A stretch of DNA of 64,000 nt from positions 186,001-250,000 of the forward strand of contig DAVZXP010000001.1 in the NCBI GenBank assembly GCA_052298855.1, written 5' to 3'. The DNA is from Fimenecus sp052298855 (lineage in GTDB: Bacteria; Bacillota; Clostridia; Oscillospirales; Acutalibacteraceae). The number at the start of each line of letters is the position of its first letter. The first letter of the stretch is position 1. The position numbers were made by a program, and so were the translations under genes. Under the pieces are notes generated by a model. That model was not told the DNA's origin. It saw only the letters and a program-made list of their open reading frames with translations, and searched no databases. Positions 41,259 through 51,111 of this stretch are shown in pieces.

Positions 41259-42359
41259 ATGAAATTCGTTTGCGACACTCAAAAATTCTCGGAAATATGT
41301 TCAAATATTCAGCGCTCTGTTTCAAGCAAATCAACTATACCCGCAATTGAGGGTATTTTGCTTACAACAGCAGACAATTCGGTTACCGTTACCGGCTATG
41401 ATTTGGAAGTTGGAGTAATAACCTCTGTTGAAGCAAAGGTTGAAGAACAGGGAAGTATTATCTTAAATGCCAAAATTCTCTGTGACATTTTAAGAAATCT
41501 TCCCGCACAGACGGTCAAAATTGAATCTGATGAAAGAATGACTACAAAGATTAAAAGCGGTGATTCTGAGTTTTCTCTTATAGGAATTAACGCACAGGAA
41601 TATCCGGAACTTCCGTCTGTAAACAGCAGCTTCCCGATTGTTGTAAAGGGCGGTACTCTCAAGGATATGATAAGAAAAACAATTTTTGCGACTGCGGAAA
41701 ATGACTCAAAGGTTGTTCATACAGGCGTAAGATTTGAAATAGGAAATTCTCTTATCCGTCTTGTTGCAGTTGACGGCTTTAGATTGGCTATCAGAAACGA
41801 AGCTATCGATTATCAGGGCGACGAGCAGATTTTTGTTGTTCCTAAAAAAACTCTTAATGAAATTATGAAGCTTATCGTAAATGATGATGTGGCAATTTCA
41901 TTGAATATCGGAAAAAGGCATATTGTCTTTGAAATCGGAAGATATCTTATTGTTTCAAGACTTCTTGACGGCGAATTTTTGAATTATAAATCCGCAATTG
42001 CCATAAATGAAAATACAAAAGTAGAAGTTAATACAAGAATGCTTATAAGCTGTATTGAAAGAACTTCTCTTATGATTACAGACAGAGCAAAGAGTCCTAT
42101 CAGATGTATTTTTGATGAGGATTTGATTAAAACTTCGTCAAACACGTCTTTAGGTACTGCAAACGATAAAATTCCCGCAAAAATTGAGGGAGAAAAAATT
42201 GAAATCGGCTTTAATAACAGATTTTTGCTTGACGCATTAAAAGTATGCGATACGGACGAGGTTGTTATTAGGCTCAGCAGTCCCATTCAGCCCATAATCA
42301 TTGTTCCGAAAGAGGGAGACAGTTTCTTATTCCTTGTTCTCCCCGTAAAATTAAAATAA
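41259..42359 (+). CDS. dnaN: DNA polymerase III sliding clamp, beta subunit
   Basis: A 366-residue beta clamp with three similar domains and the usual N-terminus MKFVCDTQKFSEICSNIQR. The C-terminal LVLPVKLK resembles the conserved peptide-binding end. The ATG at 41259 has AAGGA 8 nt upstream; the in-frame ATG at 41238 lacks a good site. It follows the candidate origin. Confidence 0.95.
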   Translation: MKFVCDTQKFSEICSNIQRSVSSKSTIPAIEGILLTTADNSVTVTGYDLEVGVITSVEAKVEEQGSIILNAKILCDILRNLPAQTVKIESDERMTTKIKSGDSEFSLIGINAQEYPELPSVNSSFPIVVKGGTLKDMIRKTIFATAENDSKVVHTGVRFEIGNSLIRLVAVDGFRLAIRNEAIDYQGDEQIFVVPKKTLNEIMKLIVNDDVAISLNIGKRHIVFEIGRYLIVSRLLDGEFLNYKSAIAINENTKVEVNTRMLISCIERTSLMITDRAKSPIRCIFDEDLIKTSSNTSLGTANDKIPAKIEGEKIEIGFNNRFLLDALKVCDTDEVVIRLSSPIQPIIIVPKEGDSFLFLVLPVKLK

Positions 42360-42360
42360 T

Positions 42361-42609
42361 ATGAAAAAAATAACAATTAAGGCAAAGGTTGCCGAAAAAG
42401 AAAAGGTACAATTAAAAATAGACACTGATTTTATAAGACTTGATGCGGCTTTGAAGCTTGCAAATATTGCAGTAACGGGCGGTCAGGCAAAAATGATAAT
42501 CGGAGACTGTCAAATTAAAATAGACGGCGAGGTCTGCACAATGAGAGGTAAAAAGCTCAGAAGCGGAGACAGCTTTGAATTTGACAGAAAAATTTACGAA
42601 ATTATATAG
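42361..42609 (+). CDS. S4-domain protein YaaA-like
   Basis: An 82-residue S4-like RNA-binding protein in the position of yaaA of B. subtilis, between dnaN and recF. IRLDAALKLANIAVTGGQAKMIIGD is the S4-type core. It starts 1 nt after the dnaN stop with no clear ribosome-binding site, so it relies on coupled translation. The family is thought to act in ribosome assembly. Confidence 0.88.
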   Translation: MKKITIKAKVAEKEKVQLKIDTDFIRLDAALKLANIAVTGGQAKMIIGDCQIKIDGEVCTMRGKKLRSGDSFEFDRKIYEII

Positions 42610-42617
42610 GTAAAATT

Positions 42618-43709
42618 ATGAAAGTAGACAGACTCTCGGTAATTGATTACAGAAATATTGATTATATAGAAATCGCTCCGTCCGAGAATGTAAATGTTAT
42701 TTTCGGTGAGAACGCACAGGGAAAAACCAATTTACTCGAGAGTATCTGGCTTTTTACGGGTTGCAAAAGCTTTCGTTCAAAAAAAGACAGCGAGCTTTTA
42801 GGCTTTGGCAAGGATTTTGCAAAGAATGAAATTGATTTTTTTGCAAAAGGAAGAGAGCAAACCGCAACAATGATAATTGAAAAAAAGCGTTCAATTAACA
42901 AAAACGGAGTTGATTTGAAAAGTCCTGCCGAAATGATAGGAGAATTTAATGCAGTTATTTTTTCTCCGTCTCATTTATCACTTATTCAAGAGGGACCCGT
43001 AAACAGAAGAAAATTTTTAGACACGGCTCTTTGTCAGTTAAAGCCGAGCTATGCGAGAGTGCTTGCAAAATATAACAGAGCTCTTGAGCAGAGAAATGCT
43101 TTGCTTAAAGATATTCAATTTCATTCGGAGCTTTATGATACGCTTGACGTATGGGATGACAGGCTTTCGTCCTATGCTTCGGCGATAGTTTCGGAGAGAA
43201 TTAAATATACAAGGCTTTTAAGTGAGAACTGTGAAAAAATATACACGGGACTTTCCGACGGAAGAGAAAAACTTGAAATTCAATATGTAAATAACACAGG
43301 TCTTTATAATGATGATATTTACGAAATAAAAGATTTTCTTTTTGAAAGGCTCAGACAAAACAGACGTGAAGATATTTTTAATAAAATAACAAGTATCGGT
43401 CCGCAAAGGGATGATATTGATATTAAAATAAATTCTCTTTCGGCAAGAAAATTCGGTTCGCAAGGTCAACAGCGTTCTTGTGCGCTCTCAATGAAATTAA
43501 GTGAGGCAAATATAATCAAAGATGTCACGGGTGAAGAACCTGTTATACTTCTTGACGATGTAATGAGCGAGCTTGATGTAAACAGGCAGGATTATATATT
43601 AAATCATCTTAATTCAAGACAGGTTTTTATAACCTGCTGTGACCCTGCCACCGTTTTGAGAATGTGCGAGGGCAAAACGTTTCATATTGAAAAAGGCAGG
43701 TTGATTTAA
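42618..43709 (+). CDS. recF: DNA replication and repair protein RecF
   Basis: A 363-residue SMC-like ATPase that helps RecA load at gaps. Walker A GENAQGKTNLLESIW (about residues 30-44), the ABC signature FGSQGQQRSCALSMKL and Walker B PVILLDDVMSELD are present. AGGT lies 7 nt before the ATG. Its stop shares one base with the remB start (TAATG). Confidence 0.96.
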   Translation: MKVDRLSVIDYRNIDYIEIAPSENVNVIFGENAQGKTNLLESIWLFTGCKSFRSKKDSELLGFGKDFAKNEIDFFAKGREQTATMIIEKKRSINKNGVDLKSPAEMIGEFNAVIFSPSHLSLIQEGPVNRRKFLDTALCQLKPSYARVLAKYNRALEQRNALLKDIQFHSELYDTLDVWDDRLSSYASAIVSERIKYTRLLSENCEKIYTGLSDGREKLEIQYVNNTGLYNDDIYEIKDFLFERLRQNRREDIFNKITSIGPQRDDIDIKINSLSARKFGSQGQQRSCALSMKLSEANIIKDVTGEEPVILLDDVMSELDVNRQDYILNHLNSRQVFITCCDPATVLRMCEGKTFHIEKGRLI

Positions 43710-43954
43710 TGTATCTGCAAATAGGAACAGAGGATTTTATAAAAACCGAGGATATAATCGGCATATTTGACCTTGATAATACTACGGTTTCAAAGGCGTC
43801 AAGGGATTATCTTAATTTTGCGGAAAAGCAAGGACTGTCAAAAACGGTTTCCTATGACTTGCCTAAATCCTTTATTGTAACCGAAGAAAAAGAAAAAAGA
43901 ACGGTGTATATATTGCCGTATTCAACAAACACGTTATTTAAGAGAATAGATTAA
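43709..43954 (+). CDS. remB: RemB/YaaB-like DUF370 family protein
   Basis: An 81-residue DUF370 protein located between recF and gyrB as in B. subtilis, where RemB contributes to biofilm-matrix gene control. MYLQIGTEDFIKTEDIIGIFDLDN is the family start. ATG overlaps the recF stop by one base. The regulatory role in this organism is inferred. Confidence 0.9.
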   Translation: MYLQIGTEDFIKTEDIIGIFDLDNTTVSKASRDYLNFAEKQGLSKTVSYDLPKSFIVTEEKEKRTVYILPYSTNTLFKRID

Positions 43955-43987
43955 ATTCATTTTGAATTTATCGTAACGGAGGAAAAA

Positions 43988-45952
43988 ATGAGCGAAGAAA
44001 TCAAAAATGTAATGGAAGACGAAGAAATGAATACTACCGTTACCGAAGAATACGGTGCGGACGCCATTCAGGTTCTTAAAGGACTTGAGGCTGTAAGAAA
44101 GCGTCCGGGTATGTATATCGGCTCTACCGGTCCTAAGGGTCTTCATCATCTTGTGTATGAAATCGTCGATAACTCAATAGACGAGGCATTGGCAGGCTAT
44201 TGTACACATATCGAGGTTGAAATTTTACCCGATAATATAATTACCGTAAGAGATAACGGACGAGGAATTCCTGTTGGTATCAACGAGGAAGAGGGACTTC
44301 CTGCCGTTACAGTCGTTCTTACCGTTCTTCACGCAGGCGGTAAATTCGGCGGAAGCGGATATAAGGTTTCGGGCGGATTGCACGGTGTCGGCTCTTCCGT
44401 TGTTAATGCGCTTTCTGAATGGTTTGAGGTTGAGGTAAGCCAAAACGGTCATATTTATAAGCAGAGATTTGAAAGAGGAAACATAGTTACCGATCTTGAA
44501 GTAGTCGGAGATACCGACGAAACGGGTACTCTTATCAGATTTAAAGCAGATTCCGAAATATTTACCGAAACAACCGTTTACGAATTTGAAGTATTACAGA
44601 GAAGACTTCGTGAACAGGCTTTCCTTAATGCGGGACTTAAAATAACTCTTACAGATAAGAGGGACGAAGAAAATATTGTTGAAGAGGTTTACTGCTATGA
44701 GGGCGGTATCCGTTCTTTCGTTGATTTCATAAATAAATCAAGAGGTCTTTCTCCTGTTTATGATGAAATTCTCCATTTCTCAACCGTTCAAGACGATAAG
44801 AGTGCAGAAGTTGCAATTTCTTACAATGACGGATATAACGAGATTATACTTTCCTTTGCAAACAATGTTCGTACAATCGACGGCGGTACTCACGAGGACG
44901 GCTTTAAGACTGCCTTGACAAAGGTGTTTAACGATTACGGCAGAAAATTCAAATTGCTTAAGGACAGCGATAAAAATCTTTCGGGCGACGACGTTCGTGA
45001 GGGCTTGACGGTCGTTATCAGCGTTAAGCTTACAGAGGCGGAGTTTGAGGGACAGACAAAGGGCAAACTCGGTAATACGGAAATGAAGGCTCTTGTAAAC
45101 AAAATGCTTTATGAGAAAATGATGACGTATTTCGAGGAAAATCCTGCGGTTGCAAAGACGATTTTCTCAAAGGCACTTGACGCTTCAAGAGCGAGAGAGG
45201 CGGCAAGAAAGGCAAGAGATACGGCAAGAAGAAAATCTGCATTTGAGGGCAACTCACTTCCCGGAAAGCTTGCGGATTGTATCGAAAATAATCCAGAACA
45301 CACAGAATTGTTTATCGTCGAGGGAGATTCGGCGGGCGGCTCGGCAAAAGAGGGCAGAGATAACCGTATCCAGGCTATTCTTCCGCTTTGGGGTAAAATG
45401 CTTAACGTTGAGAAAGCAAGAATTGACAAGGTTATCGGCAACGATAAGCTTACACCTATTGTTCTTGCGCTCGGAACGGGTATCGGCGACGAATTTGATA
45501 TAGAAAAAATCAGATACCATAAAATAGTTATTATGGCCGATGCCGACGTTGACGGTCAGCATATCAGAACGCTTCTTTTGACGTTCTTCTTCAGATATAT
45601 GCGTCCGCTTATTGACGAGGGCTATATTTACATTGCACAGCCCCCTCTTTTCAAGGTTTCAAAGGGTAAGTCGTTCAAATACGCTTACACTGAGGAGGAG
45701 AGGGACAGATACACGGCGGAATTCGGCGGAGATAAGGTTGATATTCAGCGATATAAGGGTCTCGGTGAGATGGATCCCGAACAGCTTTGGGAGACAACAA
45801 TGGATCCTGCAACAAGAATTATGCTTCGTGTTACCCTTGAGGACGCTATGGAAGCAGATGAAACCTTCTCAATTTTGATGGGCGATAAGGTTGAGCCGAG
45901 AAGAGAATTTATTGAGAAAAATGCAAAATATGTTCAAAACCTTGACATTTAA
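43988..45952 (+). CDS. gyrB: DNA gyrase subunit B
   Basis: A 654-residue GyrB. The GHKL ATPase includes EIVDNSIDEALAGYC, DNGRGIPVG and GGLHGVGSSVVNALS, and the TOPRIM domain includes IVEGDSAGGSAKEGRD and MADADVDGQHIRTL, with a C-terminal RYKGLGEMDPEQLWETTMDP. CGGAGG precedes the ATG. It supplies ATP-driven negative supercoiling with GyrA 17 bp downstream. Confidence 0.97.
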   Translation: MSEEIKNVMEDEEMNTTVTEEYGADAIQVLKGLEAVRKRPGMYIGSTGPKGLHHLVYEIVDNSIDEALAGYCTHIEVEILPDNIITVRDNGRGIPVGINEEEGLPAVTVVLTVLHAGGKFGGSGYKVSGGLHGVGSSVVNALSEWFEVEVSQNGHIYKQRFERGNIVTDLEVVGDTDETGTLIRFKADSEIFTETTVYEFEVLQRRLREQAFLNAGLKITLTDKRDEENIVEEVYCYEGGIRSFVDFINKSRGLSPVYDEILHFSTVQDDKSAEVAISYNDGYNEIILSFANNVRTIDGGTHEDGFKTALTKVFNDYGRKFKLLKDSDKNLSGDDVREGLTVVISVKLTEAEFEGQTKGKLGNTEMKALVNKMLYEKMMTYFEENPAVAKTIFSKALDASRAREAARKARDTARRKSAFEGNSLPGKLADCIENNPEHTELFIVEGDSAGGSAKEGRDNRIQAILPLWGKMLNVEKARIDKVIGNDKLTPIVLALGTGIGDEFDIEKIRYHKIVIMADADVDGQHIRTLLLTFFFRYMRPLIDEGYIYIAQPPLFKVSKGKSFKYAYTEEERDRYTAEFGGDKVDIQRYKGLGEMDPEQLWETTMDPATRIMLRVTLEDAMEADETFSILMGDKVEPRREFIEKNAKYVQNLDI

Positions 45953-45969
45953 GATAAAGAGGTAAGACG

Positions 45970-48543
45970 ATGGCTAAAAATAAAACTTCAAGCGCAAGTC
46001 ATAATCATAATTTAGGAGATTATGTTCCGCTTGAGCAACAGAACATTATAAACAAGGAAATAAATCAGGAAATGAGAAATTCATTCCTTGATTACTCTAT
46101 GTCGGTTATCACCTCCCGTGCACTTCCCGACGTCAGAGACGGCTTAAAGCCCGTTCACAGAAGAATTCTCTACACAATGTACGAAAAGCATTTGTATCCG
46201 AATGTGGCATACCGTAAGTGCGCCGATACAGTCGGTGCCGTATTGGGTTCTTACCATCCTCACGGTGATGCTTCGGTTTACGATGCAATGGTTAGACTTG
46301 CACAGGATTTCTCAATGAGATACACTCTTGTTGACGGTCACGGTAACTTCGGTTCAATCGACGGCGACCCCCCTGCTGCATACCGTTATACAGAGTCGAG
46401 AATGAGCAAAATCGCTCTCGAGCTTTTGACTGATATTGACAAAAAGACCGTAGACTATGTTTCAAACTACGATGACAGACTTAAAGAGCCCACAGTTCTT
46501 CCGTCAAGATACCCGAACCTGCTTGTAAACGGCTCAACGGGTATTGCCGTAGGTATGGCAACAAATATTCCTCCTCACAATCTCGGTGAGGTTATTGACG
46601 GTGTTTGTTGTGTAATTGACAATCCCGACGCTTCGTTGGAAGAAATTATGGAGCATATCAAGGGACCCGATTTCCCGACAGAGGGAATTATTATGGGCAG
46701 AGCCGGTATTCGTGCGGCTTATGCTACGGGCAGAGGCAAAATTACTCTTCGTGGCCGTGCCGAAATTATTGAAAACGAAAAGAACGGCAAATTTCAAATC
46801 GTAATTACCGAGCTTCCCTATCAGGTTAATAAGGCAAGACTTATCGAGTCAATCGCAGAGCTTCATAAGGATAAAAAAATCGAAGGAATGTCGGGCATTA
46901 ACGACTATTCTTCAAAGCGTGGCGGCGGTATCAGAATTGTTATCGACTTAAAGAGAGACGCAAACCCGCAGGTTATCTTAAATCAGTTGTATCAAATGAC
47001 GCAGTTGCAGATTTCCTACGGTATAATTCAGCTTGCTCTCGTTGACGGTGTTCCGAAGATACTTACTCTTAAAGAAATTATTGAACAGTATATTAAATTC
47101 CAATGTGAAATTATCACAAGAAGAACGGAATTTGACCTTAAAAAAGCACAGGACAGAGAGCATATTCTTGCAGGTCTTGAAAGAGCCGTTGACATTGTTG
47201 ACGAGATTATTGCGACAATTCGTGCTTGTAAAGGCGGTCAGGCTGAGGCGAAGCAGGCTATTATGGATAAGTTCGACTTTGACGAGCCTCAGGCAGATGC
47301 GATAGTTGCATTCAGGCTCGGTCAGTTGGCAGGTCTTGAAATTCAAAAGATTATTTCAGAAAGAAAGGAACTTCAGGAAAAGATTAAGGCTTTGCTTGAG
47401 CTTTTGTCCTCGGAAGCAAATATTAAAAACACCGTTAAAGCAGAGCTTCAGGTTATTGCCGAAAAATTCAGCGATGAGAGAAGAACCGAGATTTCCAATG
47501 TTGCGGGCGAAGTTGATATTGAGGATCTTATTCCCGAAGAGGACTGCGTTTATACGCTTACAAATATGGGATATATTAAACGTCAGCCTGTTGACACTTA
47601 TCAGAGTCAGCGCAGAGGCGGTAAGGGTATCAAGGGTATGACAAGACGTGAAGAGGATTATGCAAAAACAATGTTTACCTGCTCTTCACACGATTATATT
47701 ATGTTCTTTACCTCGCTCGGTAAGGCTTACAGACTCAAGGGATATGAAATTCCCGAGGGCAGCCGTTCAAGTAAGGGTATGAATGTTGTAAATATTCTTC
47801 CGATAACTTCGGACGAGAAAATTACATCAATGATAAGAGTTCCGAACTTCAGCGACGAGGATAATTTCTATCTCTGTATGCTTACAAAACAGGGTATTAT
47901 CAAGCGTACTCCGCTTAATGCGTATAAGAATATTCGTAAGTCGGGTATTCTTGCAATAAGTCTTGACGAGGGTGACGAGCTTGATTGGGTTGCTCTTACA
48001 GACGGAACGAAGAAGATAATGGTAGCAACAAAGAAGGGCTTTGCAATTACATTTGAGGAAAATGATGCAAGGGTAATCGGCAGAACTGCCCGTGGTGTTA
48101 AGGCTATCTCACTTCGTGACGGCGACGAGGTTACGGGTATGTGTATCCTCGAAGAGGGCAAAAAGGTTCTTACAATTTCAGAAACAGGCTTCGGCAGACG
48201 CTCCGAAATTGACAATTACCGTATTCAGTCAAGAGGCGGTAAGGGACTTACCAACTATAAGACGGAGCTTTACGGAGACGTTGCGGCGGTTTCAATGATT
48301 GATGACGACGAGGATATTATCATAATTTCTTCGGACGGAATTATCATAAGAATAAAGGCATCCGATATAAGCACCTTCTCAAGAACATCAAAGGGTGTTC
48401 GTGTTATGAAGGTATCTGAGGGCGAAAAGGTTTCGGCTTTCTCGATTACCGCACATGATGCAGAAGAAAAGACCGATGAGCTTGAAATAAGCGAAGAAGA
48501 TGCCGAGGGTAACGAAACAGAAGTGTCCGAAACGGAAGAATAA
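45970..48543 (+). CDS. gyrA: DNA gyrase subunit A
   Basis: An 857-residue GyrA. The catalytic Tyr is at about residue 140 in AAYRYTESRM. The C-terminal beta-pinwheel contains the GyrA box QRRGGKG (about residue 550). The protein ends in an acidic Glu/Asp tail. The quinolone-determining region reads GSYHPHGDASVYDAM, so the position of E. coli Ser83 is Ala101 and Ala84 is Ser102, while Asp87 is kept. It is 17 bp after gyrB. Confidence 0.97.
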   Translation: MAKNKTSSASHNHNLGDYVPLEQQNIINKEINQEMRNSFLDYSMSVITSRALPDVRDGLKPVHRRILYTMYEKHLYPNVAYRKCADTVGAVLGSYHPHGDASVYDAMVRLAQDFSMRYTLVDGHGNFGSIDGDPPAAYRYTESRMSKIALELLTDIDKKTVDYVSNYDDRLKEPTVLPSRYPNLLVNGSTGIAVGMATNIPPHNLGEVIDGVCCVIDNPDASLEEIMEHIKGPDFPTEGIIMGRAGIRAAYATGRGKITLRGRAEIIENEKNGKFQIVITELPYQVNKARLIESIAELHKDKKIEGMSGINDYSSKRGGGIRIVIDLKRDANPQVILNQLYQMTQLQISYGIIQLALVDGVPKILTLKEIIEQYIKFQCEIITRRTEFDLKKAQDREHILAGLERAVDIVDEIIATIRACKGGQAEAKQAIMDKFDFDEPQADAIVAFRLGQLAGLEIQKIISERKELQEKIKALLELLSSEANIKNTVKAELQVIAEKFSDERRTEISNVAGEVDIEDLIPEEDCVYTLTNMGYIKRQPVDTYQSQRRGGKGIKGMTRREEDYAKTMFTCSSHDYIMFFTSLGKAYRLKGYEIPEGSRSSKGMNVVNILPITSDEKITSMIRVPNFSDEDNFYLCMLTKQGIIKRTPLNAYKNIRKSGILAISLDEGDELDWVALTDGTKKIMVATKKGFAITFEENDARVIGRTARGVKAISLRDGDEVTGMCILEEGKKVLTISETGFGRRSEIDNYRIQSRGGKGLTNYKTELYGDVAAVSMIDDDEDIIIISSDGIIIRIKASDISTFSRTSKGVRVMKVSEGEKVSAFSITAHDAEEKTDELEISEEDAEGNETEVSETEE

Positions 48544-48626
48544 TTTATAAATACGCATATTTTGCGTAACAATCTGTTAATTTTTAGATGCTACAATTAA
48601 AGAAAATACAGTAATGGTGGTAGTAT

Positions 48627-49682
48627 ATGAATTATCAACAGCCTTTCTCTCCTTACGGACAGAACAGTCAATACAATTTTAACAATAACTATAACGGAGA
48701 ATATTATCTTCTCAAAAACAGGCATAAGGCGAACATTTCAACCGTCAGCAAGGTATGCGGTGCTGCGGTTACGGCGTTTATCGTGCTCGGAACAATTTTA
48801 GGACTTGTTCTTTCCCAGGTTGACGGCTTTGAAGAGCTTTATAGGAACAACGAGTATTTTGTTTCTGCGCTGACGGCGTTGATGTCGCTTTTCACGTTGG
48901 GACTTCCGTTTTTGATTGCATATAAATCGTTAAAAAAGAAAAATTATGTCAACGATTTGCCGCTTGGAAGACCTTATGACAATAAGGAATTTGCACTTTT
49001 AATTCCGATTACCGTAATGCTTTGTATTCTCGGAAGCATCGCAACGGGTATGTTTTCAACGTTTTGTGAGGCTGTGTTCGGAATTGAGTTTTCGCAGCCT
49101 GACGACGGCTCGACCTACAGCACCTTTTCAACGGTTGCAATGTCGTTTTTTGTGACCGCCGTTATCCCTGCGTTTGTTGAGGAATTTGCAATCAGGGGCG
49201 TTGTTATGCAGTCGCTCCGTAAATACGGAGACGGCTTTGCTATAATTATGTCCTCATTTGTGTTTGCTCTTATGCACGGAAATATGATACAGATCCCCTT
49301 TGCGTTTATTGCCGGTATCGGTATCGGATATGCGGTTATTAAAACAGGCACTATGTGGACGGGCATTATAATTCACTTTATAAACAACGCTATTGCAGTG
49401 ATTTCAATGACTGTTTCGCAGAATTGCTCGGATGAAATTACGAATATGTTTTCAATGATTCTTTACACGGTCGTTTTTGCTGTGGGAATTATTTGTTTTG
49501 CACTTTATGCAAACGACAGAAAGCAAAAGGCTCTCGGCGGAGCTTTTTCAAAAAACACTCTTTCAAGAGGCTGCACGACTGCTCTTACAAGCGGAGAAAA
49601 AGCAATCAGCTTTATCTTTAGTGCACCGATGGTAATTGCAGAGGTTTTGCTTATTGTCGAAACAAGCCTTTATATTAACTGA
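48627..49682 (+). CDS. CPBP-family intramembrane metalloprotease
   Basis: A 351-residue polytopic protein of the CPBP (Abi/CAAX-like) family. The three catalytic motifs are seen: EEFAIRG (EExxxR), FALMH (FxxxH) and HFINN (HxxxN/D), in helices about 175-255. The N-terminal 25 residues are Asn/Tyr/Gln-rich and cytoplasmic. Substrate is unknown; family members act in CAAX-like processing, bacteriocin self-immunity or surface anchoring. It runs directly into tadA, 1 nt before its start. Confidence 0.88.
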   Translation: MNYQQPFSPYGQNSQYNFNNNYNGEYYLLKNRHKANISTVSKVCGAAVTAFIVLGTILGLVLSQVDGFEELYRNNEYFVSALTALMSLFTLGLPFLIAYKSLKKKNYVNDLPLGRPYDNKEFALLIPITVMLCILGSIATGMFSTFCEAVFGIEFSQPDDGSTYSTFSTVAMSFFVTAVIPAFVEEFAIRGVVMQSLRKYGDGFAIIMSSFVFALMHGNMIQIPFAFIAGIGIGYAVIKTGTMWTGIIIHFINNAIAVISMTVSQNCSDEITNMFSMILYTVVFAVGIICFALYANDRKQKALGGAFSKNTLSRGCTTALTSGEKAISFIFSAPMVIAEVLLIVETSLYIN

Positions 49683-49683
49683 T

Positions 49684-50148
49684 ATGGATAAATATGATTT
49701 TATGCGTCTTGCACTTGAACAGGCAAGGCTTTCGGCAGATGAGGGTGAAGTTCCGGTCGGTGCGGTGGTTGTGAGAAACGGCGAGGTTGTTTCCTACGGC
49801 AGAAATCGCAGAGAAAAGGAGAAAAACGCTCTTTGCCACGCTGAAATAGAGGCGATTGATAAAGCTTGCAAGGCTCTCGGCGGTTGGCGGCTTTGGGAAT
49901 GCGAAATGTATGTAACCCTTGAGCCGTGTCCGATGTGCGCAGGTGCGATTATAAATTCAAGACTAAAAAAAGTCACATATGGCGCAAAGGATTATAAAAA
50001 CGGTGCCGTTGAATCTGTGACCGAAATGTTTTCTCTCCCCTTTACGCATAAGCCGGAAACGGAAAGCGGAGTTTTGGACGAGGAATGTTCAAATATGCTC
50101 TCGGAATTTTTTAAGAATTTACGTGAGCAGAGAACAAATAATAAATAA
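49684..50148 (+). CDS. tadA: tRNA(Arg) adenosine-34 deaminase
   Basis: A 154-residue zinc deaminase converting A34 to inosine in tRNA-Arg(ACG). The catalytic CHAEIEAI and zinc PCPMCAGAI motifs are intact. The ATG at 49684 is 1 nt after the stop of the protease gene; the longer frame to 49636 overlaps that gene and lacks a site. Confidence 0.95.
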   Translation: MDKYDFMRLALEQARLSADEGEVPVGAVVVRNGEVVSYGRNRREKEKNALCHAEIEAIDKACKALGGWRLWECEMYVTLEPCPMCAGAIINSRLKKVTYGAKDYKNGAVESVTEMFSLPFTHKPETESGVLDEECSNMLSEFFKNLREQRTNNK

Positions 50149-50175
50149 GTAATAAAATTTATTTTAGGTGATATT

Positions 50176-50994
50176 ATGAGTGAAAATTGCAATCATGATT
50201 GCTCAAGCTGTGCTTCTAAGTGCGAAAACGAAAAGAAGGATTTTCGTTTACCGCAGAACGCAAACAGCAATGTAAAAAAGGTTATCGGAGTTGTCAGCGG
50301 CAAGGGCGGCGTAGGTAAAAGCTTTGTTACGTCTACACTTGCGCTTGCTTCACAGCTTCACGGCTATAAAACGGCTATACTTGACGCCGATATTACAGGC
50401 CCGTCAATTCCCAAAGCCTTCGGTATTCACGGCAGAGCACTCGGAAACGACGAGGGAATTTTGCCTGCTGAAACAAAACTCGGAATTAAAATAATGAGTA
50501 TTAACCTTTTGCTTGAAAAAGAGGACTCTCCCGTTATTTGGAGAGGTCCTGTAATTTCGGGCGTTATAAATCAGTTCTGGCAGGAGGTTCAATGGGGCGA
50601 CGTTGACTATATGTTTGTCGATATGCCTCCCGGAACGGGCGACGTTCCGCTTACCGTGTTCCAAAGTATGCCCGTTGACGGAATTATTATCGTTACGACG
50701 CCGCAGGACCTTGTAACTATGATAGTTAAAAAGGCTTACAATATGGCAAAGATGATGAATATACCGATTCTCGGTATAGTTGAAAATATGAGCTATTTTG
50801 AATGTCCCGATTGTCACAAAAAGCACTACATTTTCGGAGAGAGCAAAATAGACGAGGTTGCAGAGGAGCTTGAGATACCCGTTCTCGCCAAGCTTCCGAT
50901 AAATCCTGCTGCAGCGGCATATGTCGATAACGGCACAATAGAGCTTGCAGACGCTTCGGCAATGACCGAGGTTATAGAGCGTATTGCCGAATAA
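50176..50994 (+). CDS. Mrp/NBP35-type iron-sulfur carrier ATPase
   Basis: A 272-residue Mrp/ApbC-like P-loop ATPase that carries and delivers iron-sulfur clusters. The deviant Walker A is SGKGGVGKSF, followed by DADITGPSIPKAFG and VDMPPGTGDVPLTVFQ. An N-terminal Cys cluster (C5, C9, C12, C16) and the C-terminal FECPDCHKKH pair are likely cluster ligands. GGTGAT precedes the ATG. It ends at the terminator 51007-51036. It may cooperate with the scaffold protein at 60.4 kb, which is inference. Confidence 0.92.
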   Translation: MSENCNHDCSSCASKCENEKKDFRLPQNANSNVKKVIGVVSGKGGVGKSFVTSTLALASQLHGYKTAILDADITGPSIPKAFGIHGRALGNDEGILPAETKLGIKIMSINLLLEKEDSPVIWRGPVISGVINQFWQEVQWGDVDYMFVDMPPGTGDVPLTVFQSMPVDGIIIVTTPQDLVTMIVKKAYNMAKMMNIPILGIVENMSYFECPDCHKKHYIFGESKIDEVAEELEIPVLAKLPINPAAAAYVDNGTIELADASAMTEVIERIAE

Positions 50995-51006
50995 GTCAAA
51001 AGGCAC

Positions 51007-51038
51007 AAAAACACCTGTAAAACCACGGGTGTTTTTTC
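51007..51038 (+). terminator. Intrinsic terminator after mrp
   Basis: Arms 51007-51018 and 51025-51036 pair over 12 positions (one T-G), closing on a 6-nt loop, and the 3' arm ends in TTTT within a T-run. Confidence 0.8.
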
Positions 51039-51049
51039 TTATTTATCTA

Positions 51050-51078
51050 TTGAATTAAATCGCCAGTAAATGTATAAT
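51050..51078 (+). promoter_or_regulatory. Promoter of guaB
   Basis: TTGAAT at 51050-51055, a 17-bp spacer and TATAAT at 51073-51078, with a TG near the -10. It directly follows the mrp terminator and is 34 bp before guaB. Confidence 0.75.
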
Positions 51079-51111
51079 TATAAAAATAATGTAAAATGGG
51101 AGGATATTAAA

